A DNA stretch of 64,000 nucleotides from Phaseolus vulgaris (Eukaryota; Streptophyta; Magnoliopsida; Fabales; Fabaceae): assembly GCF_000499845.2 (NCBI RefSeq), contig NC_023756.2:30405895-30469894 (forward strand), written 5' to 3'. A program made the position numbers and the translations under genes. Shown one piece after another: positions 37,180-48,482 of the stretch. The notes beneath the pieces were generated by a model. The model was not told the DNA's origin. It did no database searches and was given only the letters and a program-made list of their open reading frames with translations. Each line of letters begins with the position of its first letter. Positions within the stretch are counted from its first letter, which is position 1.

Positions 37180-38118
37180 ATAAACATTGTGAAATGTATG
37201 ATTAAATGCTTTTGATATGTGATTGTATGATATACATAAATTATGTTGTACATAAATATTTATATGGTGTTGTAGATGTATGTGGATGCCTAGCGTTAGA
37301 GCAAAGTCCAATGATCATGTAGTTTTGACTAAGTGTTTGACAAAACAAAATGTGAAACATGAAGAGGCTTTGCTGAGTGACTTTGTTTTGTCAAAAAGTG
37401 TAGATCATGTAAGACTCAAGTGTCATCTAACAAACACTATAACATCTTGTGTTTTTCATTTGACTTATTAAATGACCAAACAATAAGTACACATAACCTT
37501 AAACTTACTTTGTATCTAACAAAAGTAATTATCAAAGCTTAATACTGTGTTGCAGAATGTCTTCATCTTCTGCCTACCTAGATTTTTCGTGCAAAGCACA
37601 AATGTAGATCAAGATCTTTTGGGATATGAGCTAATGCTATTTTGGTTCAATGATCACGCCACTACTACTGTCATTATCGACACTGCATCTCTATTATTTA
37701 CTGCACTATTTACGATAAACATGTTTTGCAAAGTTCATTCTAGAAGGTATATATATTCTAAAAGGTTTGTTTTGAAAATTCTATTATGAAAAGTTCGTTC
37801 TTGAATGTATTTCATGTGTTTCATAATTTTTTTAAAGTGATATGAATAGAATTTCATAAGTTTCATAATTTTATAAGGTAAATTTTAAAAATCAATTCAC
37901 TTAATTTATGCTAATTCTGGAATAATCAAACAAAAAATAAAATTTCATAGAAAAAAATAAAAAATATTTAGGTAGATGTAGATAGTTATATTATTTTTTA
38001 TGAAAAAGTTCATTAAATAAAACAATTTTTCATGCAAATTGATAACAATTTGATTTAAGGTGGAGTTTAATAATTTTGTGTGATATAAAAACTTGAACAA
38101 ATATAATAAAATGATTAT
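37180..38118. other. non-coding DNA; right part duplicated from about 23.2-24.7 kb
   Basis: No gene. From about 37720 the sequence follows 23160-23270, 23650-23815 and 24580-24672 (for example TTTAGGTAGAT.TAGATAGTTAT and GGTGGAGTTTAATAATTTTG-like blocks) but lacks 23816-24579. It ends exactly where the copy 2 LTR begins, so it is the target DNA of copy 2. Confidence 0.6.
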
Positions 38119-38742
38119 TGTACTGGACCAGAGCGCTGGGCTCGGTGCTCAAGTGATTGGATACATGCACCTACGTGGAACAGGTTAGCTCGGTGGTCTG
38201 GTCCAGATAGTGGGCCACGTGAGTGGGCCCCAAGAAGGCATGTGTTGAAACCCGTATATATGCAAAGCCTGACCAACGAAAGTGCATGTGGTGTGTATAG
38301 TACATTTGGGTCTAGCACAAGTAAATACCCACTAGAGACGCATAGGCCCAAGAGCGCTAGGGTTTTCAGGGATAAGTTGCATGCATGATACGTGAGGGGC
38401 TAGAGCGCTTACAGTGACAGATGGGCCCCATAATGCTGGTACATGAGTTGGTACCCTAGCGGCCATGCTGTTAAGATTATGCACTCTATGGAAGAGGATT
38501 CTGTGCGGTTGTTACACTAAGATTGTGTGACAACGCAATAGAATGTCTTCCCACCATACCTACTTTCACTCAAGATAAGGTTCTCGTGAGAGAGGGGTTG
38601 TTATAATGAGGCAACCTAAACAGTCTATAAAAGGGACTTGAGATCCCTGGTAGAGGTACACTGTTTCTAAGACTGAAACTATTCAACATTCCAAGGAAAG
38701 AGCAAATTCCAGCAGAGGCGACCAGGTCAACCGGTAAGAACA
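38119..38742 (+). repeat. 5' LTR of Tat copy 2
   Basis: It begins TGTACTGGACCAGAGC and ends GTCAACCGGTAAGAACA, adjacent to the primer site. A TATA box lies in GTCTATAAAAGGGACTTG (near 38623). It is similar throughout to the 3' LTR of copy 1 but differs by indels, so the two elements are relatives, not the two ends of one element. Confidence 0.9.
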
Positions 38743-38839
38743 TTTGGCGCCCACCATAGGGCCCGATAAAACTAGGTCCAATCCACAGTTGTGATCAGAG
38801 CTATCAAACGACATGGGGAATACAAGACAAGGTACATTT
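38743..38839 (+). other. primer binding site and leader of Tat copy 2
   Basis: TTTGGCGCCCACCATAGGGC directly follows the LTR; TGGCGCC begins with the TGG that pairs with a tRNA CCA end and is the primer-site form seen in many Tat elements. A short ATG-initiated stretch (MGNTRQG, from 38812) may be the native gag start, cut off by the copia insertion. The tRNA species was not assigned. Confidence 0.65.
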
Positions 38840-40088
38840 TTTTGAACCAAGTGTGTTCAAGCTTTAAAGAATCCAAACCCTTTGAAGGTTGATGAAAGGC
38901 AGGATGTGCTTGCTGTTGCTAAGCTGTCTTTAGATAGGATCTGGGGTAGATTAATTGTATATATCCACTCTTGATTGAATCCAAAGCATAAGCATTCTCA
39001 AACCTTTTAATTAAAAAGTGTTTTTTCAAATTAAGTGAAAAACAACCTGTTGTTTTGTCGAAATAACCGATTGTTTTATACTTAGGTGTTTTTAGAAGGG
39101 TTGAAAACTGTTTTTGATGGTTGACTTGCTGTCAAACCAAAACAACCGATTGAATCGTGAAAACAACCGATTGTTTGTTTTGGGACCATAACAGAAAACT
39201 CTTTTGTGCTTTGACTAAGCATTAAATGATTTTCTAACTGTTTACGCTCTAATTTTAAATGCTTTGACCAATCTTTAAATGCAATAAATAATTTGTTAAG
39301 ATTATGCAACAAACAACTTTGTTTTAATCACAAAAAAACAGATTTGAGTTTTTCATAGTTTTGAGCTTTTGAAAAGTTGAGAATTGCTTAGAGATTGCAT
39401 TGACCAAAGAGTGTGAGATAGGATTTTCATCTTGTATTGATTTCAGATCTTTTCTGTAACAAGTGTAATCCTTTGTACTTTGAAAGAAACTCTGTGTGTA
39501 TAGCTGAGAAGTGCTGTGTGTTCTTGAGGGGATAAAGATTAGCATTCTTAGTGGTGTTGTGCTGGACCAAAGGAAGTGTGTGTATTGAGGGGATCAAGGT
39601 CACTTCTTTGGTTGTATTGTAAGTAATCTAGGTTTGATTGCTTAGTGGATTCCCCAATGGTTTCTGGGAAGACTGGATGTAGCTCTGGGTTAAGAGTGAA
39701 CCAGTATAAATCTCGGTGTGCATTCTCTCTATCCTTAATCTCTTTAAATTGAGTTTTTATATTTGTAAACTGGTATAAATAACCGATTGTTTATGCGAAA
39801 CAACCGATTGTTTTTCTGGTGTTGTGCTTATTTTCTTTGTGTTTTGGCAAACTGAATTCTGATTCAAGTGTTTCTTGAAGTAATTTCATTCTAGGCTTAA
39901 AAGTTTGCGAAAACCCTCTTTAAACCATTCACCCCCTCTAGTTTAAAGCCATACATTCTAACAATTGGCATCAAGAGCTTGGTTCTTGAAACTTATTCAA
40001 GTGTGATCCTAAAACTGTTTTTTAAATGGCTGATAGACTACCTTTTGGGGAAGGTGCTTCAATCAACAGACCACCTTTGTTTTGTGGT
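38840..40088 (+). mobile_element. copia (Sirevirus-like) 5' fragment: LTR, primer site, start of gag
   Basis: An LTR of about 1.12 kb (38840-39963), the same family as the solo LTR at 58990-60126 in opposite orientation, ends CATTCTAACA. It is followed by ATTGGCATCAAGAGC, a tRNA-Met-type primer site, a short leader and the first 21 codons of a copia gag (GEGASINRPPLFCG). There the copia sequence stops and gypsy gag resumes, so there is no copia pol and no 3' LTR. The LTR contains several copies of the AACAACCGATTGTTT motif. The 7-mer TTTGAAC occurs at both joints (38841-38847 and 40088-40094). Confidence 0.8.
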
Positions 40089-41150
40089 TTGAACGAAGAG
40101 TTACGCGAGGCCAATGAAGAATTGCGTAGAGATCTGCAACGCATGGGGGAGCAAGCATCAGGAGAGCACAACCCGCCCATTCCAGTTAGGGCTCGCCCCA
40201 TGCCATTCTCCAAGGCGATCATGAATGTCATGATACCCACTAATTTCATAACTCCAAAAATCACATTCATACGTACTGAAGACCCGGAGGCTCACATCAC
40301 AACTTTCCACACTCAGATGATGATCTCGGGAGGAAAAGACGCCATGGACTGCAAGTTATTCATGAGAACGTTTTCAGGCACATCATTGGATTGGTTCATC
40401 AGTCTCCCCGATGGAGACATCACCTCATTCGATCAATTCTCGACACTATTCAGGGAGCAGCTCATAGTCAACCGTGCTCCATCCCTTGTTTCTTTTTACC
40501 TTTTCGATGTGAAGCAGTACTAGGGGGAGCCTCTGAAGGACTTCCTAAATCGGTTCGGGGCACTGGGGTAAAGTTGCACACCAAGGATGAAGTTATGATG
40601 GTGCATGCCTTCAGGAGGGAATGCTGTCAGGGCCCTTCAACGACTCCTTAATACGGTGTCTGCCAAAGACGTTTAGCAAAATCCGGCGCCGAGTTATCGC
40701 CCACATCGGCGCAGAAGAGGAGGTAACGACAAAACGTGGAAGCGTTGGACTGACGAGAGCTCGGGAGAGTGGCCGAGCTCAACCCCTCAGGGTACATGAA
40801 GCTGCGACGGGGAAGAGATCATCGTCCAAACGTGCGCCCTATGAGCAGAAAAAGCATCAGACTAGGGCACAAACGAAGGAAGATGTGCCCTGCAGGCACT
40901 AGTTCAGGGTAGCTCTCAAGGAGCTGATCGCTATCCTAAATGTGGTCGACAAGCTAAAGCCACCCCCACATACTGACAAGAGGTTGGGGCTAAGCAGGGA
41001 CACCCGGTGTGAGTTCCACAAGGCCTTTGGGCACAACTTGCACAACTTTTTGGCACTTGGACACCAGTTGGCCGGTTTGGTAAGGAAGGCTTCCTAAAGG
41101 AATACCTAGAGGAAGGGCACGAAGCATCAAGGGAAGTAATCCCAGGGGGG
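40026..41150 (+). pseudogene. chimeric copia-gypsy gag and gag remainder, Tat copy 2
   Basis: An ATG-initiated ORF (40026-40523, 165 codons) begins with 21 residues of copia gag and continues in frame into the gypsy gag: a coiled-coil lead (LNEELREANEELRRDLQRMG), then the retrotransposon-gag fold (EDPEAHITTFHTQMMISGG, GTSLDWFISLPDGDITSF, FREQLIV). A stop (TAG) ends it; the rest of gag continues in decayed frames to about 41150, including the block shared with copy 1 (KIRRRVIAHIGAEEEV) and CEFHKAFGHNLHNFLALGH. The chimeric ORF is open and preceded by a complete copia LTR promoter region. Whether it is expressed is unknown. Confidence 0.75.
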
Positions 41151-41164
41151 GGGGATCAGGGATA

Positions 41165-42459
41165 CGAAGTACCGGTCCATGGCGAGGTCAACACAATCTC
41201 TGGGGGTTTCTCAAGAGGAGGATGCCCTGGTGGATAGCGCGTCAGGTTGTAGACTTCTTAGTTTTCTGGATGCCTTCTCAAGATATAATCAGATCCGGAT
41301 GCATCCTAGAGACGAATGCAAAACAACATTCACGACAAAGCTCTCCAGCTATTGCTATAAGGTGATGCCCTTTGGGCTCAAGAACGCTGGCATGACCTAT
41401 CAGAGGTTGATGGACAGGGTGCTCGCCCCTATGATAGGGCAAAACGTGCAGGCGTATGTGGACGATATGGTCGTCACCTTCCAGGAGAAGGACCAACACA
41501 CCACCGACCTAGAGGAGCTGTTCACTACAATAACCAAGTATAAGTTGAAGTTAAACCTCGAAAAGTGCGTATTTGGGGTAGAGGCAGGGAAGTTCTTAGG
41601 ATTCCTTCTCACCGAGGGGGGAATAGAGGCAAACCCCGAGAACTGTGCAACGATCATAGCAATGAGAAGACCGACCTCGGTGAAGGAGGTACAACAGCTG
41701 ACAGGACGAATGGCCGCTCTGTCCCGGTTTGTATCTGCAGGAGGAGATAAGGGGCCTCCCTATTTCCAGTGTTTGAAGAGGAACAATAGGTTCATGTGGA
41801 CAAACGAGTGTGAAGAATTGTTCCTCAAGCTGAAGGAGTACCTGGCCAGCCCGCCAGTGCTGTGCAAGCCGCTGCCAGGTACTCTCCTTCGTCTGTATCT
41901 TTCCATTACAGAACGGACGATCAACTCAGTCATAGTCTAGGAGTAGGACTGCGTCCAGAGACCTATATAGTTTGTTGGCAAGGTACTACAAGGGCTTGAG
42001 GTGCGTTATCAGGCCATTGAGAAGGCAGCTCTAGCAGTAGTATTTGCAGCATGAAGGCTCCACCACTATTTTTAGAGTGTCATGGTGATCGTGATGACCG
42101 ACCTTCCCATCCGCAAGGTTTTGCAGAAACCTGATGTGGCGGGTCGAATGGTGCACTAGGCGGTCGAGCTTTCCGAATTTGATGTACAGTATGAGCTGAG
42201 GGGACCAATAAAGGGTCAAGTTTATGCTGACTTCGTAGTAGAGCTCTCCTCGGCAGCCACACACCAAGACAGTGGAGGTTTCCAGTGGGTTCTCTCTGTG
42301 GACGAGTTCTCTAACCAGCAAGGCTGTGGGGCTGGTGCCATCTTAGAGGGACCAAACAGGTTACTGATCGATCAATCCCTTTGATTCGCTTTCAAGGCTA
42401 GCAACAAACAAGATGAATATGAGGCCTTGGTTGCGGGAATGTTGCTAGCCAAGAAGATG
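41165..42459 (+). pseudogene. reverse transcriptase, RNase H and second RNase H remnant, Tat copy 2
   Basis: After the linker HGEVNTISGGFS (41178 onward) a deletion joins directly to the middle of RT (ALVDSASGCRLLSFLDAF), removing protease and the RT N-terminus present in copy 1 (27135-28212). RT is then open to 41940 with the YVDDMVVT loop (near 41455) and EVQQLTGRMAALSRFVS. RNase H and the extra RNase H (GCGAGAILEGPNRLLIDQ, FKASNKQDEYEALV) follow but carry about six stops. The end is cut by a solo LTR at 42460. Confidence 0.85.
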
Positions 42460-43358
42460 TGATGTGAGTTGATCAAGAGATGAATCATTATATGACACTT
42501 TCAAGAACTTGAATCAAGACTCTTCAATAATTTAAGAACACAAACAAGAACAATAAACCGAATGAAAACTAAGATACAAACACACTAAATCAAATAGAAA
42601 CCCATGAACATGAAGATGAACAGATTGAATTGATGTAATGAAGCAAATGAACCGATTAAAATGAAGATTAACAACAACTACCGAATGAAAACAGCAAACA
42701 CACAAGTTCTACCGATTAGAAATAAGAACAAACATCAAGATATGTTTTAGATTTTTGTTATGACATGGAAATGGAAGAAGAAGATGAAAGGAGAAACTTA
42801 TGTGGTTGTAGACATGGAAATGGTCACGCCACTTGAAGGATGATTGGCTCCAAGATGAGTGAGAGTGTCGCCACTTGAGAGTTCCCAAAACCCATTAGAT
42901 AAGACTAAGAAGAAGGAGAACAAGTCTCACAAAGAACCCACTCAAATTTGAGGAGAATAACTATACTTTCAATTTCAATATCAATGTGTCTTTACAAAAA
43001 CCCAAGCTCCTCTTTATATAGAAATAGGGGACCGGTCATGAATAGGCAAGGTACATGAAAAGGCATTGTAAATGAAGAGGCAAGGTACATGAAAAGGCAT
43101 TGCAAATGCCGCCCCTTTCAAGTCACTTCCTTTTTTAGAAAAAAGTGACTTTTCCTACTACTTCCCTTTTAATGTTCTATCTTGAATCTATTCGAAAGAT
43201 ATTACAAAAAAGATATTAATTGGGCTTGGGCCTCATTTTGAGAAGACTAATAAGAAGAAATTCAAATGCTTTGGGCCTTGTTCATTTTTTTCTATTGATG
43301 AAGTCTTTATTTGCTTGTTGAGATGACCCTTCAAGTATAGCATCCTTGGTCATCTTCA
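42460..43358 (-). mobile_element. solo LTR in Tat copy 2, joined to a deletion
   Basis: On the plus strand it starts TGATGTGAGTTGATC and ends GGTCATCTTCA. The minus-strand sense carries ATGAGGCCCAAGCCCAA, a TATA-like CTCTATTTCTATATAAAGAG region (near 43015) and a GTGGCGTGACCA box shared with the LTR at 53140. The flanks (AGATG and TGTAT) do not match, and about 350 bp of host pol present in copy 1 (about 29430-29778) is missing, so the original duplication was lost by a deletion. Confidence 0.7.
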
Positions 43359-44640
43359 TGTATACGACTTGTTAGTGGGAGAATCGTTGCATGTTTGTCT
43401 GGTTGACAAAGGTGAATCCTAGATGACACCCTATAGGCGTTACCTGGCTGATGGTCTACTCCCACAAGAGCCAACAAAGGCCATGATCGTTAAGAAGAAT
43501 GTGGGCAAATATACCCTGGTGGATGGGAAGTTGTTCAGGCATGTCTACACTCACTCTATCCTGTCCTGTGTAAGTGGTGAGCAGTGCTCACGTATAATGG
43601 GTGAGCTCCATGAAGGTATCTGCGGGAGTCACATCAGTGGACGAGCTCTTTCATCGAAGGTTGTTTGAACAGGATATTACTGGCCAACCATGAGGGAGGA
43701 TTGCACGAGGTACTCACAGAGGTGCAAGCAGTGCCAACAGCACGCTGATTGGCATCATGCACCCCCAGAGGAGTTGTGATCGATCCACAGCCCGTGGCCT
43801 TTTCACACATGGGGGATTGACATCCTGGGTCTGTTTCCTCTTGCAGTTTGTCAGATGAAATACCTGGTGGTAGCCATCGAGTACTTCACCAAGTGGGTAG
43901 AAGCCGAGTCTGTCGCACAGATCACAACCCACAAGGTTCAACACTTTGTGTGGAAGAACATAGTTTGCCATTTTGGAATTCCGAAGCGATTAGTATCTGA
44001 CAATGGCACCCAGTTCGCAACTCAGTAGCTAGGAAAACTATGCATAGAGCTCAACATCAAGCAGATGTTCGCCTCGGTAGAACACCCCCAGACGAATGGG
44101 CAGGTTGAATCTGCCAACCGAGACCTGCTTAGGGGCCTAAAGAGAAGACTGGAGAAAGCCAAGGGAACTTGGGCAGACGAGGTTCCTAGAATTGTGTGGG
44201 CTTAACATACCACTCCCCAATCCACCACCAAAGAGACACCTTTTAGCCTGGTGTATGGATCGGATGCCATGATTCCCGTTGAGATCTAGGAGAGTTCACC
44301 TTGATTCCAGAACTTCGTGGTCGAGGAGTCTAATGAGGAAAGGAGGGTAAACTTAGATTTGCTCGATGAAGTGAGGGAGAAAGTGCGCATCAAGGCCGAG
44401 GCCTTGAAGGGGAGGGTGAAGTATAAGCACAAGTCCAAGTTGAAACCTCGACAGTTCCAGGTCGCCGACTTGGTAATGTGAAAGGCTCACCCCTATTAGT
44501 TGGAGAACAAGTAGTCTCCCAAGTGGACTGGCCAATTCCGCATGATAGAGGTGCTCGAGAATGGAACGTATAAACTCGAGACCTTGGAAGGAAGAATTAT
44601 TCCCCGAACATGGAATGAGGCCAATCACAAATTTTATTTA
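43359..44640 (+). pseudogene. integrase remnant, Tat copy 2
   Basis: It continues from VGESLHVCLVDKGES through the HHCC region (LHEGICGSHISG ... RCKQCQQHADWHH) to the core: WGIDILGLFPLAVCQMKYLV, VSDNGTQF and QTNGQVESAN, all three catalytic acidic residues kept. The C-terminal region ends at about 44640. About nine in-frame TAG/TGA codons interrupt it, most explained by CAG/CGA to TAG/TGA or TGG to TAG/TGA transitions when compared with copy 1. Confidence 0.85.
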
Positions 44641-44769
44641 AGTTAATCACACTATTGTATGCAGTTTGAATGTTCAAGGGGACACTTTGTTCCCCTTATC
44701 CAGGTTTTTTAATGAGGTCGCTCAATAAAAAGTTATTTGAAAAATATGCTTGCAATACACTGTGCTAAC

Positions 44770-44890
44770 AATTAGGGTTCATCACGAATCAAGGTTCATA
44801 ACGAACCTCCCCTTTGGTAAGATACCAAAAGTGGGAACAACCAGGGTTCATAATGAGCCTCCCCCTTGGTAAGATACCAAGAGTGGGAAC
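44770..44890. repeat. left part of Tat copy 2 3'-UTR minisatellite
   Basis: Two copies of a unit carrying GGTTCATAA...CCTCCCC and CTTGGTAAGATACCAAGAGT, directly continuous with the array at 63293 once the two nested copia elements are removed. It ends with GGAAC, the target duplication of the element that follows. Confidence 0.9.
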
Positions 44891-46338
44891 TGTTAGAGTT
44901 AAGCAGTGTCTAAGTTCAAGAGGGGAGGGGTGAATTGAACTTATCAAATTTTCGCAAAAGAAGCTGATTTACAATTTAACAGAGGTGAAAAGAACAGATT
45001 GATTTTAAGCGAAACAGATTGTTTTTACAAATGAATTTAGCACAAACAGAACTTGATCAACACAGTTTAGATCAGCCACCAGAAGTAACATAAACAAATT
45101 TATTAACTTTCACAGCTTATAATGTTGCAGTTTGTAGCACAGGATTAATCAATTTTACCTAATACAAATCATATAGATTAATGAACACATGTCACAGTTC
45201 AGTCAAGGAAAACAGTTCACCCTTTTGCCATATTACAGATTCACACAGTAGCTTGATTTATATTTAGAAGATTGATTAACAAGCAAGAACAGCAGATTTA
45301 ACCAGGTCCAGAATTAACAAATTTAGTTTCAATAGAACAGATTCCTGACAGATTATGTAAAATAATTGAATTAAGTGTAGGGATAAGAAGAGAAACACAA
45401 GAGAATTTTTATACTGGTTCACTCATCAAGAGCTACGACCAGTTCACCTTACTCCAAGGTGGAATCCACTAAAAATAGATACAATCAACTACACACACAC
45501 AACAGTTCTTGAACCCTTAAAGAACTTCAACAACCAAGGCTGAAAAACACTATTCCAGCATACCTTGCACTCCAAGAAACCCTATCTAGAGTGACTAACA
45601 CTTAAACCTATTACAAGAATGAATAAGGAATAGATTACACCTGAAATTGTATTGCAAGAACATAAACCAGTTGTTCTATTTGCTCCAAGACAGTACCATC
45701 ACCTTCAACCAGCACAAGGTTCTTCAAGAACAAGCTCACATGTATTTCAGTTTTGAAAAACCTTTGCAAAACCTTTTCAATTCTCTTTCTCACACAGAAT
45801 GTGGTATTTCTGTCAAGACTGTGATTGTTCAGCATGCCTTCACGTGAGAAAGGCATTTCATTTTATAGAGAATAGTTTCTAACTACTTTTCAAAAAACAG
45901 TTTCAAAGCAGTTTTGAAAACAACAGGTTGAATATGAAAACAACAGGTTAAAAGATAACAAAACTGCGAGCTCAGCATAACTGAAATAACAGACTGAGCT
46001 TTACCTTTGGTGCCCTAACAAAATTTCGGAAAGCCTTTAACAGAGAAGAAATAAACCGATTGCCTCTCAATAAAACAAATTTATTTTTGTACTGAATTAA
46101 ATCTTTTAAAAGCACTTTTAAAAGCTTTTCCAAAACCATTTAACCACATCATGAGCTTGATCTTACTACCTTGATTTGGCATCTAGGATGGGTCATGCAG
46201 CAAAAGGCAACCTTGAATACACACAACCCTAAAGTACAAGATCATCTAAGACACATAGCAACCTCCAAAGCAACCTAGCTAAAGACTACATGAAACACAC
46301 CAATGTAAGGTTGAGATGAGCTTCATCCATCTCCAATA
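44891..46338 (-). repeat. 3' LTR of the Sirevirus-like element
   Basis: It reads TGTTAGAGTTAAGC ... CATCTCCAATA on the plus strand. Next to it, ATCTCCCCCTGTTTGATGG is, on the minus strand, the polypurine tract CAGGGGGAGAT. A second purine run (CCAAAGGGGGAG on the minus strand near 46538) fits the multiple tracts described for Sireviruses. Confidence 0.9.
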
Positions 46339-46735
46339 ATCTCCCCCTGTTTGATGGAGACAAAACCCCTTTGCTTTGCATACTTTGATGATCAAAACCT
46401 GCACTGTACTAACTGCCAAACACTGCACACCAACATTTAGAAATAAAACCAGAATATAGCAGTGTGTGAGTTTTGTGCTACCTCCCTGCAGCTTGAACCA
46501 GAACATTAACTTTTGTGAGCTGTTCTTCTGTTCTTCTCCCCCTTTGGATTCATCAAACAGAATAAAGCATGGGATAGAGACATACCATAGACATTCATAA
46601 CAGTTCAAACTAAAAGTCAGTATAGAGTTCTATTACAAACCAAAATAAAACCGACTAAAACTAGTGCAGAATAAAAGAAACAGACCAAAAATCCCATTGT
46701 TTAACAAGATAAAAAATAAAAACAGCGAAATAAGA

Positions 46736-47930
46736 TCACTTGTTGTAGTGGTAGAGCTCAACTAGCTGCTCCTGAACTCCTTCAATTTGGCCATCCAAGT
46801 GTTGAAACCTGGCTTGAGTCATTTCATAATGTGCCTTTTGGTCATATGTGAGTGTATCCAACCTGCTTAGAACTTGTCTTTCGAACATGGATAGAGGTTC
46901 ACCTCTATACACAGGTTCCTCATATGCTACCAGTGCATTTTGGCTTGTAGCAGCAACATCCTTATTTGCGGAAGAATGAGCTGGTGACTCATCCATGTGC
47001 TGCACACCATCAACATTTTCTTCTTCTTCATTTGTTGGATCAGCTGCTTCATTCTCAGCTCTATTTGCAACATTCCTTCTAAATACCCAGCTGTCTTCCT
47101 CCTTTTGGAACCCCATCTCCAAGAGAGTGGAGTTGTCTATTTCACTCGCTGCCTTAACGGTGTCATTTCTCTCATTTGCAGTATCAACTTCAAAATAATC
47201 AATTAGCTTTGACACAAAAATAACATATGGAAAACGATAATCTGGAAGCCGTGTGGATTTGAGCATATGCTCTACCATTGTACTCACCCAATTTACCTTG
47301 AGTTGATTCATCATACAGTATAGCAGAATCAAATCCTCTTCATGAAGAGTAGCATGATTGCTTCCTCTAGGAGTAAGTTGCCAAGCAATTATGTAGGCTA
47401 GGAGTCTTGGAATTATGGTCAGATTTCCAGCATGAAATCTAGCTACTGGTTGAGTAGGATTTCTGACACAGCTCCTATAAAACTGCATTTTGTTGAACCC
47501 TTGAATTCCAGCAGTATTCCCTTTGCTAACCTTCATTCCTGAAGACTTGATTCCTCCCACATTGCTCCATATTTCCCTTGTAATTTTCAGCTTCACACCT
47601 TTCACATGGGAGACCAGATTTTTGCCATCTTGAACCAGATTGCTGTAGAAAAAATTCACCAAGTCTGGATAGACATTTCCAATCATTTCTAAGAAGCTTT
47701 TAAGCTTTTGATGCTTGAACAGGGTTTTCGCTTCAGTCAGATTTTCTTCCCTCATCCAAGAAAATTCCAGCACCTTGGGCACATTGACTTGCTTTCTGCT
47801 TGTTTCATGGATGAACCTTGTATTGCTTCAGAATCTCCAGCAAACCAGTTTTCTAGAATGCCTTGGCTGCTGTTGGATTGCTCTTTGGATTTCTTCTTTC
47901 TGTGTGATGAGGATGCCATGCTCTATCTGT
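46736..47930 (-). pseudogene. env-like / accessory ORF of the Sirevirus-like element
   Basis: A 348-codon ORF (47782-46736), with an upstream in-phase N-terminus (MASSSHRKKKSKEQSNSS, from about 47930) joined through one frameshift near 47810. It lies between RNase H and the 3' LTR, where Sireviruses may carry an env-like ORF. Seen: FLEMIGNVYPDLVNFFYSNL, LTPRGSNHATLHEEDLILLY, an acidic linker (TNEEEENVDGVQ) and a C-terminal coiled coil (MFERQVLSRLDTL ... VQEQLVELYHY). It resembles the plant 'putative transposon protein' family. I see no signal peptide or clear membrane anchor, so an envelope role is not supported by the sequence. Confidence 0.7.
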
Positions 47931-48482
47931 TTTTACCTGCACCTGTTTATCAAAGGACAATCCCAGCTAGAGAGAGAATCAGTAACAATTCATTTGTTCA
48001 AGAGAAAATGGAAATTAATATTGTGAGTGTTTTGAACCTGGACAACTCGTAGTAGGGATGAAAAGGTGTGAAAAACACTTTATTAGTGTCAGGTTTATAT
48101 AGAGCTTTAAATCAGATTTAAAAAATCACAACTTTTGAAGGAAATCAATTTAATCAGATTTCAAGAATTATGGGTTAAAAACAAATCAATCAGATATGCT
48201 TCAGATTTTATTCTTGTGGTACAACATGTTCAAGTGTTGATTTACGTAAGAATATATTGGAACCAGATTTTGACAAATCAAATCTGTTGCACCTACACAA
48301 TCCAATCAGTTAGGATACCCACATAATAATTGTCATAGACCTGCTGGTTAATAACCGTAAAAGCAGTCAAAGATAAAGAGAGAGAGAGAGAGAAAATCAA
48401 ATCTTTCTCTTTCCTAGTCACAGTTGTGATTCTGAAACAGGAAACAAAATATGTTAAAATATAAAATAACAGATTGAAATTT
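47931..48482. other. non-coding spacer in the Sirevirus-like element
   Basis: Between RNase H and the extra ORF, without coding potential. It includes a GA microsatellite (about 48379-48394). It may hold the splice acceptor or promoter for the downstream ORF, but no site stands out. Confidence 0.5.
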
